Positions 34,251 through 43,555 of a DNA stretch of 51,882 nt are shown here, one piece after another; positions within the stretch are counted from its first letter, which is position 1, and each line of letters begins with the position of its first letter. The notes below the pieces were generated by a model. That model was given only the letters and a program-made list of their open reading frames with translations. It was not told where the DNA came from and searched no databases. The DNA is from JBBDSV01 sp040904785 (GTDB taxonomy: Bacteria > Actinomycetota > Nitriliruptoria > Nitriliruptorales > Nitriliruptoraceae): the NCBI GenBank assembly GCA_040904785.1, contig JBBDSV010000015.1:1-51882 (forward strand). Direction: 5' to 3'. The position numbers and the translations under genes are program-made.

Positions 34251-35647
34251 GAGCCGACCATTCGCGGGGATCGGTCGGCGTTGCCGAGACGACGCACGGC
34301 GTCGGCGAACTGCTCGCCGCGATCGCGAAAATCACGAAACTGGTCGAACGATGCGCATGCCGGCGCAAGCAGGACCGTGTCGCCTGGGTGTGCGACGCAC
34401 GCGGCACGCTGAACCGCGTCATCCATTGTGGTCGCACGCGACGTCTGCACACCGTGCTGTGCACAGATCTCCGCGAGCGCATCGGCCGCACTGCCAATCA
34501 ACACCGCATGGCGGACATCACCGATCGAACCGCCGAGCGAGGCAAGGTCCACCCCCTTGGCGAGGCCGCCCGCGATCCACACGGTCGACCCTGATGCTGC
34601 GAGTGCGGCGGCGGCGGCATGCGGATTCGTGGCTTTCGAATCGTCGATGTACCGGACGCCCTTCCATTCGGTGACCAGTCGACCGCGGTGGTCGCCCGGG
34701 GTGTAGTCCCGTGCCGCAGCGCACACCGCGGCATCCGCGATTCCCGCCAAGTGGGCCGTCGTTGCGGCGGCAGCCACATTCGCCACGTGGTGCCTCGATG
34801 TCTCGGGCAGTGAAGAAATGGTGAGCAGTTCACGCGTGTCGCCGTCGCCGCAGACAACGAGGGTGTCGTCCCGGACGCCGATGCCACGATCGACGACATC
34901 GCGCACCGAGAATGCGGCATGTCGCGCCCGCGCATCCTGGCCCAGCGCTACGGCGACCGAGTCGTCGGCGTTCACGACCGACCAGTCGCCCGGTTGTTGG
35001 CCCCGCCAGATACGGGCTTTGGCGCCGGCATAGGCCGCGAACGTGCCATGCCAATCGAGATGATCAGGAGCGACGTTGAGCAGCGTTGCGACGTCTGCTC
35101 GCAGTGATGAGGTGTAGGCGAGCTGAAAGCTCGACAGTTCCGCGACGAGCACGACGTCCTCGTCGGCGTCCAGGACGGCGTCGCAGAGCGGAAATCCGAT
35201 GTTGCCGCACGATCGTGCGGCACGTCCATCCTGGGTGAACATCGCCGTGACCAGCTCGACCGTCGACGTCTTTCCGTTCGTGCCGGTCACCGCCACGACC
35301 CGGCGAGGTCGCTGCCGATACGCCAGTTCGGGCTCCGACCACACCGCGACGCCGGCGTCCGTGGCGGCCTGAATGATCGGATCGCTTGGTGGCACCCCAG
35401 GCGACGGGATGAGGACGTCGACGTCGGCGGTGAGCGGATCGGTGCCGGCACCTGCGCGACGGAGCTCGACGTCGTCGGGGTCGAGCCAGTCAGGTTCCGG
35501 CCCGTCCGTCTCTGGCACGACGACGATCGTTCGAATGCCGTCACGCCGCAGCAATCGAACCGCGGCACGGGCGGACACACCTCTGCCGACCACAAGCGCA
35601 CACTGCGGCACGCTGCGATCGGCGCCACGGGACGATTGAGTGCTCAT
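34247..35647 (-). CDS. murD: UDP-N-acetylmuramoylalanine--D-glutamate ligase
   Basis: Adds D-Glu to UDP-MurNAc-L-Ala. The protein has 466 aa from the ATG at 35647, which overlaps the mraY stop by 4 nt. The N-terminal Rossmann-like domain begins ALVVGRGVSARAAVRLL, the P-loop is VTGTNGKTSTVEL, the middle-domain block NVAPDHLDWHG is clear, and the C-terminal domain carries DDSKATNPHAA and LLAPACASFDQF. All residues expected for a Mur ligase are in place. Confidence 0.96.
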   Translation of the reverse strand: MSTQSSRGADRSVPQCALVVGRGVSARAAVRLLRRDGIRTIVVVPETDGPEPDWLDPDDVELRRAGAGTDPLTADVDVLIPSPGVPPSDPIIQAATDAGVAVWSEPELAYRQRPRRVVAVTGTNGKTSTVELVTAMFTQDGRAARSCGNIGFPLCDAVLDADEDVVLVAELSSFQLAYTSSLRADVATLLNVAPDHLDWHGTFAAYAGAKARIWRGQQPGDWSVVNADDSVAVALGQDARARHAAFSVRDVVDRGIGVRDDTLVVCGDGDTRELLTISSLPETSRHHVANVAAAATTAHLAGIADAAVCAAARDYTPGDHRGRLVTEWKGVRYIDDSKATNPHAAAAALAASGSTVWIAGGLAKGVDLASLGGSIGDVRHAVLIGSAADALAEICAQHGVQTSRATTMDDAVQRAACVAHPGDTVLLAPACASFDQFRDFRDRGEQFADAVRRLGNADRSPRMVGS

Positions 35648-36678
35648 GGCGTCGGTCCGACACGGCCGAACCATTCGGCGTAGAACACGCCGAGTCCGAG
35701 CGCGATACCGATCCCTGCGATGATCCAGAATCGCACGATGATCGTGATCTCCTGCCATCCCAGGAGCTCGAAATGATGGTGGATCGGTGCCATGCGCAGC
35801 ACGCGGCGACCCGTCGTGCGGAACACGGCGACTTGAGCGATCACCGACACGGTCTCAATGACGAACAACCCGCCGAGCAGCACGAGCAGGAGTTGCGTGT
35901 TCGTGGCCACCGCGACTGCAGCCAACAAGCCACCAAGTGCCAATGAGCCGGTGTCGCCCATGAAGATCCTGGCCGGCGGTGCGTTGTGCCACAGGAATCC
36001 CGCGCAGGCGGTCATCGCCGCACCGGCGACAATGGCGATGTCGAGCGCGCCGCTGGCATCGAGCGGATACGCCGCCGCATTTCGGAACTGCCAGAATCCG
36101 ATCAACGTGTACGCGCCGAACACGAGCGCCCCGGAACCCGCCGCGAGACCGTCGAGACCGTCGGTGAGATTGACCGCATTCGAGAACCCGGTCAGCAACA
36201 GGAACATCCATACGAAGAACATCCATGGCGGCACATCGATCGCAAAGTCGCCGACAAGGGAGATGTTCTGCGGTATCCCCGCGATGTTCGGCCCGAGGAA
36301 AGCGAACAGCCCAGCGATGATCGCCTGGCCGAGGAATTTCGTCGCCTTGTTCAATCCGAGGTTCCGCCGCATCCGCAGCTTGATGAGATCGTCGGCGAAT
36401 CCGACGGCTGCCATGGCGACGAATGTGCCGACCACCAGCACACCCGTCGTCGTCAATCGCGCCGACCCGAGATGCCCGATGATGAACGCGAGCACGGTGC
36501 CCAGCACGATCACCGCGCCGCCCATCGTCGGCGTTCCCGCCTTCGCCTGATGCGACTGGGGCCCCTCGTCACGGATGGGTTGGCCGAATCCGCGCTGGCG
36601 GAAGTAGGCAATGGCAACCGGGGTGCCCGCGAGGCCGACCATGAACGCGATCGTGCCGGCGATGAGGATGGCGATCAC
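35644..36678 (-). CDS. mraY: Phospho-MurNAc-pentapeptide translocase
   Basis: Polytopic enzyme that transfers phospho-MurNAc-pentapeptide to undecaprenyl phosphate to make lipid I. The 344-aa protein has about ten membrane segments and the polyprenyl-phosphate transferase blocks QAKAGTPTMGG, FADDLIKL (catalytic Asp pair), NLTDGLDGLAAG and IFMGDTGSLALGG. The loop near the C-terminus has MAPIHHHFELLGW, the MraY-specific histidine cluster. It overlaps murF and murD by 4 nt. Confidence 0.97.
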   Translation of the reverse strand: MIAILIAGTIAFMVGLAGTPVAIAYFRQRGFGQPIRDEGPQSHQAKAGTPTMGGAVIVLGTVLAFIIGHLGSARLTTTGVLVVGTFVAMAAVGFADDLIKLRMRRNLGLNKATKFLGQAIIAGLFAFLGPNIAGIPQNISLVGDFAIDVPPWMFFVWMFLLLTGFSNAVNLTDGLDGLAAGSGALVFGAYTLIGFWQFRNAAAYPLDASGALDIAIVAGAAMTACAGFLWHNAPPARIFMGDTGSLALGGLLAAVAVATNTQLLLVLLGGLFVIETVSVIAQVAVFRTTGRRVLRMAPIHHHFELLGWQEITIIVRFWIIAGIGIALGLGVFYAEWFGRVGPTP

Positions 36679-38081
36679 GAGCGCGCTCCCAGGGAAGTCG
36701 GCGCTGCGGCCGTCGCAACGTCATCACGAAGGTGCGCGACGACCGCTTCGAGGCGAGCAACGCGCGATGCCTTGACGAGGATGACCGCATCGACCGGCGC
36801 GCTGTCGCCGATCCATTCGGCCGCGGCACGTGCAGACGGCATCTCGACCACGTCGCCGTGACCGGCATCACGCGCACCTTCGGCGATCGACGCGGCGGCC
36901 GCGCCGCATGCGATGACCGCACTGATACCTCGTTCGGCACACGCTGCACCCACCGCGCGGTGCTCGGCCTCCGACGTCGGACCGATCTCCGCCATCTCAC
37001 CGAGCACCGCGATCGTCGGGCGACCCTGGGCGAGTTCGACGAGCAGATCGAGTGCCGCACGCACTGCGGTCGGATTGGCGTTGTACGTGTCGTCGATGAT
37101 CGTTCGTGTGCCCACCTGCACGACGTCGCCCCGCATCGGCGGCACACTCGCTCCCGCGATCGCGGTGGCGGCATCGGCGAGCGGGACGTCGAGAACGCCA
37201 GCGACGGCCAGTGCGAGCAAGACATTGTCGACCTGATGGCGTCCGGGCAGCGGAGCGGTGACCTCGGCTTGCCCGGCCGGCGTGTGCACCATGAACCGCG
37301 CGCGGGCGTGATCGTCGAGTTCGATGTTCGACGCGCGAACGTCGGCATCGTCTGTTCCAACACGAACGTCCCGCGGTGCGCGCGCAACCATTTCCGCGAC
37401 ACGCTCCCAGCCAACGTTGAGGACAGCGACACCGCTGGCATCGAGCGCCGCGACGAGTTCCGCCTTCGTGGATGCGATCGCATCAATCGATCCGAAAATC
37501 TCCAGGTGCACCGGGGCAACCGCCGTCACTACCGCGATATCCGGGCGTGCGAGTGCGGCCAGCGGGGCGATGTCACCGCGATGTCGCGCGCCGATCTCGA
37601 CGACAAGCACCTCGGTGTCTTCAACGATCTCGAGCAGTGTGAGGGGAACCCCGAGCGCATTGTTGAACGAGGCGCGGGATGCGACGACGCGATAGCGGCT
37701 GGCAAGTGCGGCGGCGATGAGATCCTTGACGGTCGTCTTGCCGACCGATCCGGTCACCGCGACCACCTTCGGGTTGACGACATCGCGGACGACACCTGCG
37801 AGCCGCGTCAATGCGGCCAAGGTGTCGTCGACCTCGATGACCGAACAGGTCGCATCGGTGGGATGTTCGACGAGTACAGCGCCGACACCCGCAGCGACCG
37901 CCTCGGCGACGAAGTCGTGCCCATCCCCGGTGTCGCTGGTCAGCGCCACGAACAACGTGCGGCTCGCGTCATCTCGCAACGTCCGGGTGTCCGTGCACAC
38001 GCGATCGATCGGCGTCGTGCCCTCGCCGCGGAGTCGGCCACAGATGATTCCGGCGATCTCGTCCACCGTCAGCGCGATCAT
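36675..38081 (-). CDS. murF: UDP-MurNAc-tripeptide--D-alanyl-D-alanine ligase
   Basis: Adds D-Ala-D-Ala to complete the pentapeptide precursor. The ATG at 38081 (468 aa) overlaps the murE stop by 4 nt. It has the P-loop VTGSVGKTTVKDL, the carbamylated-lysine region, and MRGDVVQVGTRTIIDDTYNANPTAVRAAL, whose DDTYNANP is specific to MurF. The C-terminal domain ends with VLVKASRVARLEAVV. An in-frame start at 38102 would add seven residues inside murE. Confidence 0.96.
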   Translation of the reverse strand: MIALTVDEIAGIICGRLRGEGTTPIDRVCTDTRTLRDDASRTLFVALTSDTGDGHDFVAEAVAAGVGAVLVEHPTDATCSVIEVDDTLAALTRLAGVVRDVVNPKVVAVTGSVGKTTVKDLIAAALASRYRVVASRASFNNALGVPLTLLEIVEDTEVLVVEIGARHRGDIAPLAALARPDIAVVTAVAPVHLEIFGSIDAIASTKAELVAALDASGVAVLNVGWERVAEMVARAPRDVRVGTDDADVRASNIELDDHARARFMVHTPAGQAEVTAPLPGRHQVDNVLLALAVAGVLDVPLADAATAIAGASVPPMRGDVVQVGTRTIIDDTYNANPTAVRAALDLLVELAQGRPTIAVLGEMAEIGPTSEAEHRAVGAACAERGISAVIACGAAAASIAEGARDAGHGDVVEMPSARAAAEWIGDSAPVDAVILVKASRVARLEAVVAHLRDDVATAAAPTSLGARS

Positions 38082-39547
38082 GCGACGACCTCGCGGAGAC
38101 ACATACGCGCAACGGCGACGTCGTCGAAGGTTCGGACGTCATCTGCGATCACCTGCTGACGCTCGTGGCCCTTTCCCGCGACAAGTACGACATCGCCGAC
38201 GCGAGCCATGGCAATGGCCTTTTGGATGGCGTCGTGTCGATCCAGTTCAACGATGAGTTCGGCGTTACGACCGCCGCGTGTGGCGTCGCGGACGCCGGCA
38301 ATCAGCTCGTCCGCGATCGCCGCGGGATCTTCGGAACGGGGATTGTCTGACGTGACGACCGCCACGTCTGCCTCTGCGAGCGCGCGGCCCATGGGCACGC
38401 GCTTGCTGCGATCTCGGTCGCCACCGGCGCCGAGAACGGCGATCACTCGGCCGTCCGGATGGACACCGCGCAGTGTCGTGATGGCTTGCGCCACCGCCGC
38501 TGGCGTATGCGCATAGTCAACGTAGACGGCGAAGGGCTGACCTTCATCCACGCGCTGAAGACGTCCCGCGATTGTGCTGCACGCTGCCACACCAGCGCAC
38601 GCTGCGTCACGTGGGACCCCGGCAACCACGGCGGCAACGACAGCAAGGACGGCATTGCACACATTGAACGCTCCGACCAGCGACGTTCGCACCGTCATTG
38701 ACGCGCCATCCCAGTCGACTTCCGCACGGCCGCCTTGTGCATCGACGTGTACGTCTCGCATGCGCACGTCTGCATCCGTTCCAGTGCCGACCCTCACCGT
38801 CGGAACCGCCGTCTCGTCGGCCAGCCGGCGACCCCAGTCGTCGTCGATGAAGATGACGCCGGCGCGGGACAGCTCGGGCGTCATCAGCCTCGCCTTGGCC
38901 CTGTAGTAGTCGGCCATGCTGCCGTGCCAGTCGAGGTGGTCCTGTGAGAGATTTGTGAACACGGCCACGTCGAATTCGATGCCGTCGACCCGGTGGAGAT
39001 CGAGCCCGTGCGACGAGACCTCCATGGCGACCGCGTCGACGCCGCGGTGCACCATCATGGCGAGCAGACGCTGCAGATCGGTGCTCTCCGGCGTCGTGCG
39101 CTCGCCCTCGACGGGTTCACCCATGATCCGCGACGCAATCGTGCCGATCAGGCCCGGTGCACGCCCCGCGGCGGCAAACGCCGCTTCGACGAGCGTGGTC
39201 ACCGTGGTCTTTCCGTTCGTTCCGGTCACACCCACCGTCGTCAGCCGCCGGCTCGGCCAACCGTGCACGACGGCCGCAGCCGGTCCCGCGGCCGCGCGCG
39301 TATCGTCGACGAGAATCTGTGGCCGATCGACGTCGACCCACCGTTCGACGAGAAGCGCCGCGGCGCCGCGTTCGACGGCCGCCGCCGCGAATTCATGGCC
39401 ATCGACGTTCGCCCCACGCAGGGCACAGAACAGCGCGCCGGGCTCCACCGTCCGGCTGTCGTGCGTCGCATCGATGACCGCACAGTCGGCGCCCTGTCGC
39501 CGAGCGCCACCGAGGTGATCGGCGACCGCGGAGAGCATGGCAGTCAC
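38078..39547 (-). CDS. murE: UDP-MurNAc-L-Ala-D-Glu--meso-diaminopimelate ligase
   Basis: Adds the third amino acid of the stem peptide. The 489-aa protein has the P-loop VTGTNGKTTVT (about 108-117), the middle-domain block NLSQDHLDWHGSM and DYAHTPAAV. The specificity motif DNPR (401-404) followed by SEDP marks meso-diaminopimelate as substrate instead of L-lysine, which gives the peptidoglycan type of the organism. The start GTG-ACT-GCC-ATG offers a GTG at 39547 and an ATG at 39538. A 23-bp imperfect palindrome lies 11 bp upstream. The 121-bp gap from ftsI is one of the larger breaks in the cluster. Confidence 0.96.
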   Translation of the reverse strand: MTAMLSAVADHLGGARRQGADCAVIDATHDSRTVEPGALFCALRGANVDGHEFAAAAVERGAAALLVERWVDVDRPQILVDDTRAAAGPAAAVVHGWPSRRLTTVGVTGTNGKTTVTTLVEAAFAAAGRAPGLIGTIASRIMGEPVEGERTTPESTDLQRLLAMMVHRGVDAVAMEVSSHGLDLHRVDGIEFDVAVFTNLSQDHLDWHGSMADYYRAKARLMTPELSRAGVIFIDDDWGRRLADETAVPTVRVGTGTDADVRMRDVHVDAQGGRAEVDWDGASMTVRTSLVGAFNVCNAVLAVVAAVVAGVPRDAACAGVAACSTIAGRLQRVDEGQPFAVYVDYAHTPAAVAQAITTLRGVHPDGRVIAVLGAGGDRDRSKRVPMGRALAEADVAVVTSDNPRSEDPAAIADELIAGVRDATRGGRNAELIVELDRHDAIQKAIAMARVGDVVLVAGKGHERQQVIADDVRTFDDVAVARMCLREVVA

Positions 39548-39558
39548 GACGCCTCGAT

Positions 39559-39581
39559 GTGTCTCATGAGCTCAGGGACAC
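39559..39581. promoter_or_regulatory. 23-bp imperfect palindrome before murE
   Basis: Arms GTGTCTCATGA and TCAGGGACAC around a central G pair at 10 of 11 positions (one G-T, one mismatch); the core is TGAGCTCA. It lies 11 bp from the murE start in the ftsI-murE gap. It could be an operator or an RNA hairpin close to the ribosome site. Confidence 0.4.
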
Positions 39582-39668
39582 GACATGCAGCACCGGGTCC
39601 CACCCGACGAATGTGAGCGTAACGGCGCCTTCGACCGCTTCCGCGCACCCGCCGCACGCGGATCGGCG

Positions 39669-41516
39669 TCAGGCGGGCCCTTCGGTCGCCGCGACCTCGA
39701 TCGCCCGCTCACGCGCACGACCGACCAGCGCCTCGAGGCTGGTGTCCGATCGATCCGGGACGACGTGGAGGACGGACAGGGCCGTCTGCATCACCTCACG
39801 GAAGATGGGGGCCGCAACCACGCCTCCGTAGATGGGCGTCGGCTCGTCGACCATCACGGCGACGACGACTTCCGGGTCATCGACCGGCGCGAAACCGACG
39901 AAAGTGGCGACATACTCGCTGGAATAGCCCGGCGCGTCCGTGTTGGGCTTGCGAGCCGTCCCGGTCTTGCCGGCGACGGAGTAGCCCGGAACCCGCGCAA
40001 GCTGCCCCGTGGCGTGCTCTCCCGCAACTGCTGCTTCGAGCATGCTGCGAACCTGCCGTGCGGTTTCGGTCGATACAACCCGCGTCGGCGCCGACCCGGG
40101 CGTGGTGACGAGATCACCGTCGTCGCCCAGCGTTCCACGGACGACGGTTGGCACGCGGGCCTGCCCATCGTTCGCCAGCGTCGCGTATGCGGTTGCGAGT
40201 TGGAGGAGCGTCACGGCGACGCCCTGACCGATCGCAATCGTCGGCAGCGACGTCCCCCACCAGGACTCGTGCGGCATGAGCAGGCCGGCCGATTCGCCCG
40301 GAAGGCCGAGCCCGGTCGTTGATCCGTAGCCGAACGCACGCAGGTAGGTGTCAAGGCGCTCGTCGCCGAGTTGCTGGGCAATCATGATCGTGCCGACATT
40401 GCTCGAGCGTTCGAGGATGTCGGTCACGCTTAGCGACTCCGTCGGATGCGGTGCCACGTCGTTGAACTCATCAGTGCTCACGCGGATCCGGTCAGGGACG
40501 TCGAACCGCGTCTGCGCGCCGACGATCCCTTCTTCGATTGCCGCCGCCATCGTCAATGCCTTCTGACTTGAACCAGGTTCGAAGACGTCGACCACCGGAC
40601 GATTGCGCCAGTTCGCGCGATCTTCGTCGCGCCGCTCATTCGGGTCGAATCCTGGCGCACTGGCCATTGCAAGCACTTCAAATGTGTCCGCATCGAGCAC
40701 GACCACGTTCGCTGCGAGCGCATCGGCGTTGCTGATGGCGTCCGCTGCTGCACGCTCGGCCGCGTGCTGAATTTCACGTTCGACCGCGAGCACGACGTCG
40801 CTCCCCGGCTCCGCAGGCCGCATTTGGCGAATACCGGATGCGATATCGAGCCCGTTTGGCGCGCGCTCGAGAAGGAGCTCTCCCGGCGTGCCTTGCAAGA
40901 CATCGTCGAAAATGGACTCGATGCCGCTGAGGCCTGCGCCGTCGATGTCGGTGAAGCCGACGACGGGACCGGCGAGACCATCGAGCGGGTATACGCGTCG
41001 CGGTTCCTCGAGCACACCGATCCCCGGAATTCCGAGCTCGCGAATCGCGGCCCCGGTGTCCCAGTCGAGCTGTCGACCGAGATATACGAAGCGGCCATCG
41101 CCGAGCAGCCGGGTGAGAACCTCGCCGGCGTCGCGACCAACGAACGGCGCGACAAGCGCCGCGGCCCGGCGTGCCGAGACGACCTCACCGTCGATCTCTA
41201 CGTCGCCATGGAACACCGCCGGATCGGCGTACACCGTGGCGCTCGAAACAGACGTTGCGAGCACTTCACCGTTTCGATCGTAGATCCGCCCGCGGGACGC
41301 ATTCAGTTCGAGCACGCGTTCCCGTTGCCGCACGCCTTGGTCGGCATACGACTCGGCGTTGACGACCTGGATGGACACGAGCTGGGCGATGATCACCCCA
41401 AACACGAGCATGTGCGCGATCAGCATCCCGCGAATTCGAACGAACGCCCGACGCGTCGACGGCGCACGGCGGGAAACGTCCCCGCGACGCCGCGATGCCG
41501 CGTCTCGGTGCGTCAC
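39669..41516 (-). CDS. ftsI: Septal peptidoglycan transpeptidase FtsI (PBP3-like)
   Basis: Class B penicillin-binding protein that crosslinks septal peptidoglycan together with FtsW. The 615-aa protein has an Arg-rich cytoplasmic N-terminus (1-30), one membrane segment (about 31-50), the dimerisation domain starting ASRGRIYDRNG, and a transpeptidase domain with the active-site Ser in EPGSSQK (S316-K319), SSN (371-373) and KTG (517-519, AGKTGTARKP). All three catalytic motifs are intact. It overlaps ftsL by 4 nt and precedes murE after a 121-bp gap. Confidence 0.95.
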   Translation of the reverse strand: MTHRDAASRRRGDVSRRAPSTRRAFVRIRGMLIAHMLVFGVIIAQLVSIQVVNAESYADQGVRQRERVLELNASRGRIYDRNGEVLATSVSSATVYADPAVFHGDVEIDGEVVSARRAAALVAPFVGRDAGEVLTRLLGDGRFVYLGRQLDWDTGAAIRELGIPGIGVLEEPRRVYPLDGLAGPVVGFTDIDGAGLSGIESIFDDVLQGTPGELLLERAPNGLDIASGIRQMRPAEPGSDVVLAVEREIQHAAERAAADAISNADALAANVVVLDADTFEVLAMASAPGFDPNERRDEDRANWRNRPVVDVFEPGSSQKALTMAAAIEEGIVGAQTRFDVPDRIRVSTDEFNDVAPHPTESLSVTDILERSSNVGTIMIAQQLGDERLDTYLRAFGYGSTTGLGLPGESAGLLMPHESWWGTSLPTIAIGQGVAVTLLQLATAYATLANDGQARVPTVVRGTLGDDGDLVTTPGSAPTRVVSTETARQVRSMLEAAVAGEHATGQLARVPGYSVAGKTGTARKPNTDAPGYSSEYVATFVGFAPVDDPEVVVAVMVDEPTPIYGGVVAAPIFREVMQTALSVLHVVPDRSDTSLEALVGRARERAIEVAATEGPA

Positions 41517-41971
41517 GTGTCGTCACTCGCCCGCACGGTGCGCAACGGATCGGCGAGCGTTGACGCACCGACGTGCGCGCGGCGTAGACCATCTGCGGGC
41601 ACGCGGCGTTCAACCGCAAGGAACCGGTGAGCTTCCGCTGGCTGGAGGCCGAGTTCCATCGCCTGCTCGCGGATGCGCGCTGGATCCTCGAGTTCGGCGA
41701 CCGTGGCGACGAGCTGGCCGTACGCCCGTTCGCCGGCGGCAACTTCAGCTTCCAGCGAACGTGCTTCGACAGCGTTGGCCGCTGCCATCGCGTTGAGCGC
41801 GACCACGCCGAACACTGCCGCACCGAGTACCGCCACAATGAGCACCGCATAGGCCGTGCCATGGCCGCGTCGGACGTCTTCGACTGCACGCAATCGGGGG
41901 GCATCGACCCGCGGCGGCGCGAAGTGCGGTGCGGCGTGAGGACGTCGAATCGGTGCGGTGATCGCGCTCAT
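41513..41971 (-). CDS. ftsL: FtsL-like divisome protein
   Basis: Small bitopic protein: 152 aa, basic proline-rich cytoplasmic N-terminus (about 1-38), one membrane segment (about 39-62), then a short coiled coil (about 64-95) and ARIREQAMELGLQPAE, the usual FtsL-like ending. FtsL binds FtsB/FtsQ and activates FtsW-FtsI. Sequence identity is low in this family, so the call rests on topology and on its place between rsmH and ftsI with 4-nt overlaps on both sides. The C-terminal 40 residues are longer than in short FtsL proteins. Confidence 0.85.
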   Translation of the reverse strand: MSAITAPIRRPHAAPHFAPPRVDAPRLRAVEDVRRGHGTAYAVLIVAVLGAAVFGVVALNAMAAANAVEARSLEAEVAAGERAYGQLVATVAELEDPARIREQAMELGLQPAEAHRFLAVERRVPADGLRRAHVGASTLADPLRTVRASDDT

Positions 41972-42933
41972 CGTGCTGACCCCGCGATGCGGCGTACTGC
42001 GCGGAGGCGCGCTGACCGAGCGCGTGGGTTACGTGCGACTTCTTCTTCGGACGGCACGACGCCACGCCGCGTGAGGTACTCCGCCCAGGGCGTCCGGCCA
42101 CATCCGCAGACCGGCATGTCCGGCGGGCACACGCATCCCCGCGTCGCTTCAGCGAACGCGTGGGCGACGATGCGGTCTTCGAGACTGTGGTAGCTGACCA
42201 CCGCGCACACACCCCCGACGACAAGGCGGTCAAGTGCAAGGGGAAGCGCACGCTCAATCGATTCGAGTTCTCCGTTGACCGCGATACGAAGCGCCTGAAA
42301 GGTGCGTGTGGCGGGATGGCCCCCCGTACGCCGCGCTGCGGCAGGAATTGCCAGACGTACGACATCGGCAAGTCTGCCAGTTGACGTGATCGGCCGCGCG
42401 TCGACAATGGCCCGAACGATTCGCGCGGCAAAACGTTCTTGCCCGAAAATCTGCAGGACTCGGAGGAGTTCGCTCGGCTTGCTGGCATTCACTAGGTCGT
42501 CGGCCGACATCGGCAGCGACGGGTCCATCCGCATATCCAACGGACCGTCATAGCGGTAGGCGAAGCCTCGGTCGGCAGCATCGAGTTGCATCGATGACAC
42601 ACCGAGGTCGAACAGCACACCGGCAACAGCACCGACGTCGAGATTCTCAAGTACGACCTCGAGTTCGTCGAATCGTGCCTGAACCGCGTGCAATGTGACA
42701 TCGTCGAGCTCATCCCACGACGCCCGAGCGCTCTCGAGCGCGGCAGGATCCCGGTCGATACCCACAACCGTCATGGCGCGAGCCTCGCCAGGCGAGCGCC
42801 GCGCCTGTGCGATGGCGCGGGCGTGTCCGCCGGCACCCAGGGTCGCATCGACGATCACGCCATCCGGCGCGTCACGAAAGATCTCAACGACCCGGTCGCG
42901 AAGAACCGGAATGTGCGGAGCCGCAGTCATCAT
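41968..42933 (-). CDS. rsmH: 16S rRNA (cytosine1402-N4)-methyltransferase
   Basis: SAM-dependent methyltransferase acting on C1402 in the decoding centre (formerly MraW). The 321-aa protein shows HIPVLRDRVVE, the SAM motif DATLGAGGHARAI, DLGVSSMQLD, RGFAYRYDGPLDMRMD and SYHSLEDRIV, all RsmH hallmarks. A Cys cluster near the C-terminus (RGCVCPPDMPVCGCG) is common in actinobacterial RsmH. Three close ATG codons (42942, 42933, 42930) are possible starts. Fifty-five to 67 bp separate it from mraZ; it overlaps ftsL by 4 nt. Confidence 0.94.
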   Translation of the reverse strand: MMTAAPHIPVLRDRVVEIFRDAPDGVIVDATLGAGGHARAIAQARRSPGEARAMTVVGIDRDPAALESARASWDELDDVTLHAVQARFDELEVVLENLDVGAVAGVLFDLGVSSMQLDAADRGFAYRYDGPLDMRMDPSLPMSADDLVNASKPSELLRVLQIFGQERFAARIVRAIVDARPITSTGRLADVVRLAIPAAARRTGGHPATRTFQALRIAVNGELESIERALPLALDRLVVGGVCAVVSYHSLEDRIVAHAFAEATRGCVCPPDMPVCGCGRTPWAEYLTRRGVVPSEEEVARNPRARSARLRAVRRIAGSAR

Positions 42934-42997
42934 GGGGATCATCCGCCGCACTGCGAGAACTCGGGAGGTGCGCACGCACCGCGGGGCCGTGAATTCG

Positions 42998-43429
42998 TCA
43001 TGCCGAATCCGCCGAGAACGAACCGTCCAGATTGGCGAACAGGTCTTCCGCCTGGTCCCGATATGCCTCCCAGGTCGCGCGGTCCCAGATCTCGACCTTC
43101 TCATCGGCGCCGTTGATCGTGAGGTCCTTGGCCAGGTCCGCGTACTCGCGAAGACGCGTCGGGATCGTCACGCGACCTTGCGAATCCGGCTTCTCTTCGT
43201 GGGCACCGGCGAGAAGCACGCGAAGGTAGGAACGCGCCCGCTGGTTCTCTCGCGGTACCGCACGGAGTTCCTCGACACGGCGCTCGAAGGCAGTCAACGG
43301 ATAGACATCGATGCACCGGTCCTGGGATGGGGCGAACACGAGGCCGCTCGACAGGCGGTCGCGAAATCGGGCCGGGAGAATCACCCGACCCTTCGCATCC
43401 AGCGTGTGCTGGTGCTCTCCGAGGAACAC
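42998..43429 (-). CDS. mraZ: Transcriptional regulator MraZ
   Basis: AbrB-fold DNA-binding protein that controls its own dcw operon. The protein has two repeats of the fold, with HTLDAKGRVILPARFRD (about 7-23) and EKPDSQGRVTIPTRLRE near residue 77. The second of two tandem GTG codons (43429) is preferred: it gives the family's MFLGEH start and places GAGG about 7 nt upstream; total 143 aa. First gene of the dcw cluster, with its promoter at 43527-43555 and a tandem operator overlapping it. Confidence 0.94.
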   Translation of the reverse strand: MFLGEHQHTLDAKGRVILPARFRDRLSSGLVFAPSQDRCIDVYPLTAFERRVEELRAVPRENQRARSYLRVLLAGAHEEKPDSQGRVTIPTRLREYADLAKDLTINGADEKVEIWDRATWEAYRDQAEDLFANLDGSFSADSA

Positions 43430-43511
43430 CACCCCACCTCATTCTGTCGCTGCCGCAACGTGACCCGCGGCGTCACCGCCGTGCTCGCGATGCTCCCATG
43501 TCTGGAACATC

Positions 43512-43531
43512 CCTCCACTTTCCTCCACTTT
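43512..43531 (-). promoter_or_regulatory. Tandem MraZ-type operator
   Basis: Two perfect copies of AAAGTGGAGG stand head to tail with 10-bp spacing (leftward sense). A third unit in the same phase is degenerate and the fourth reads ACATGGGAGC. Direct repeats of a TGG-containing box with 10-bp period just upstream of mraZ are the known mode of MraZ binding in other bacteria. The first copy overlaps the -10 box, which suits autorepression. Confidence 0.7.
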
Positions 43532-43555
43532 AGAGGGCATTCACGCCACCGTCAA
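43527..43555 (-). promoter_or_regulatory. Main dcw promoter (mraZ)
   Basis: Leftward TTGACG (43550-43555) and TAAAGT (43527-43532) are separated by exactly 17 bp, the best promoter match I found in the window. The start site would be near 43520, giving a leader of about 90 nt. Confidence 0.7.

Noticed and set aside
39582..39668. Promoter for murE in the ftsI-murE gap
   Set aside because: A TACGCT box exists, but the sequence at the -35 position (GCGGAA) is a poor match, so I report only the palindrome.
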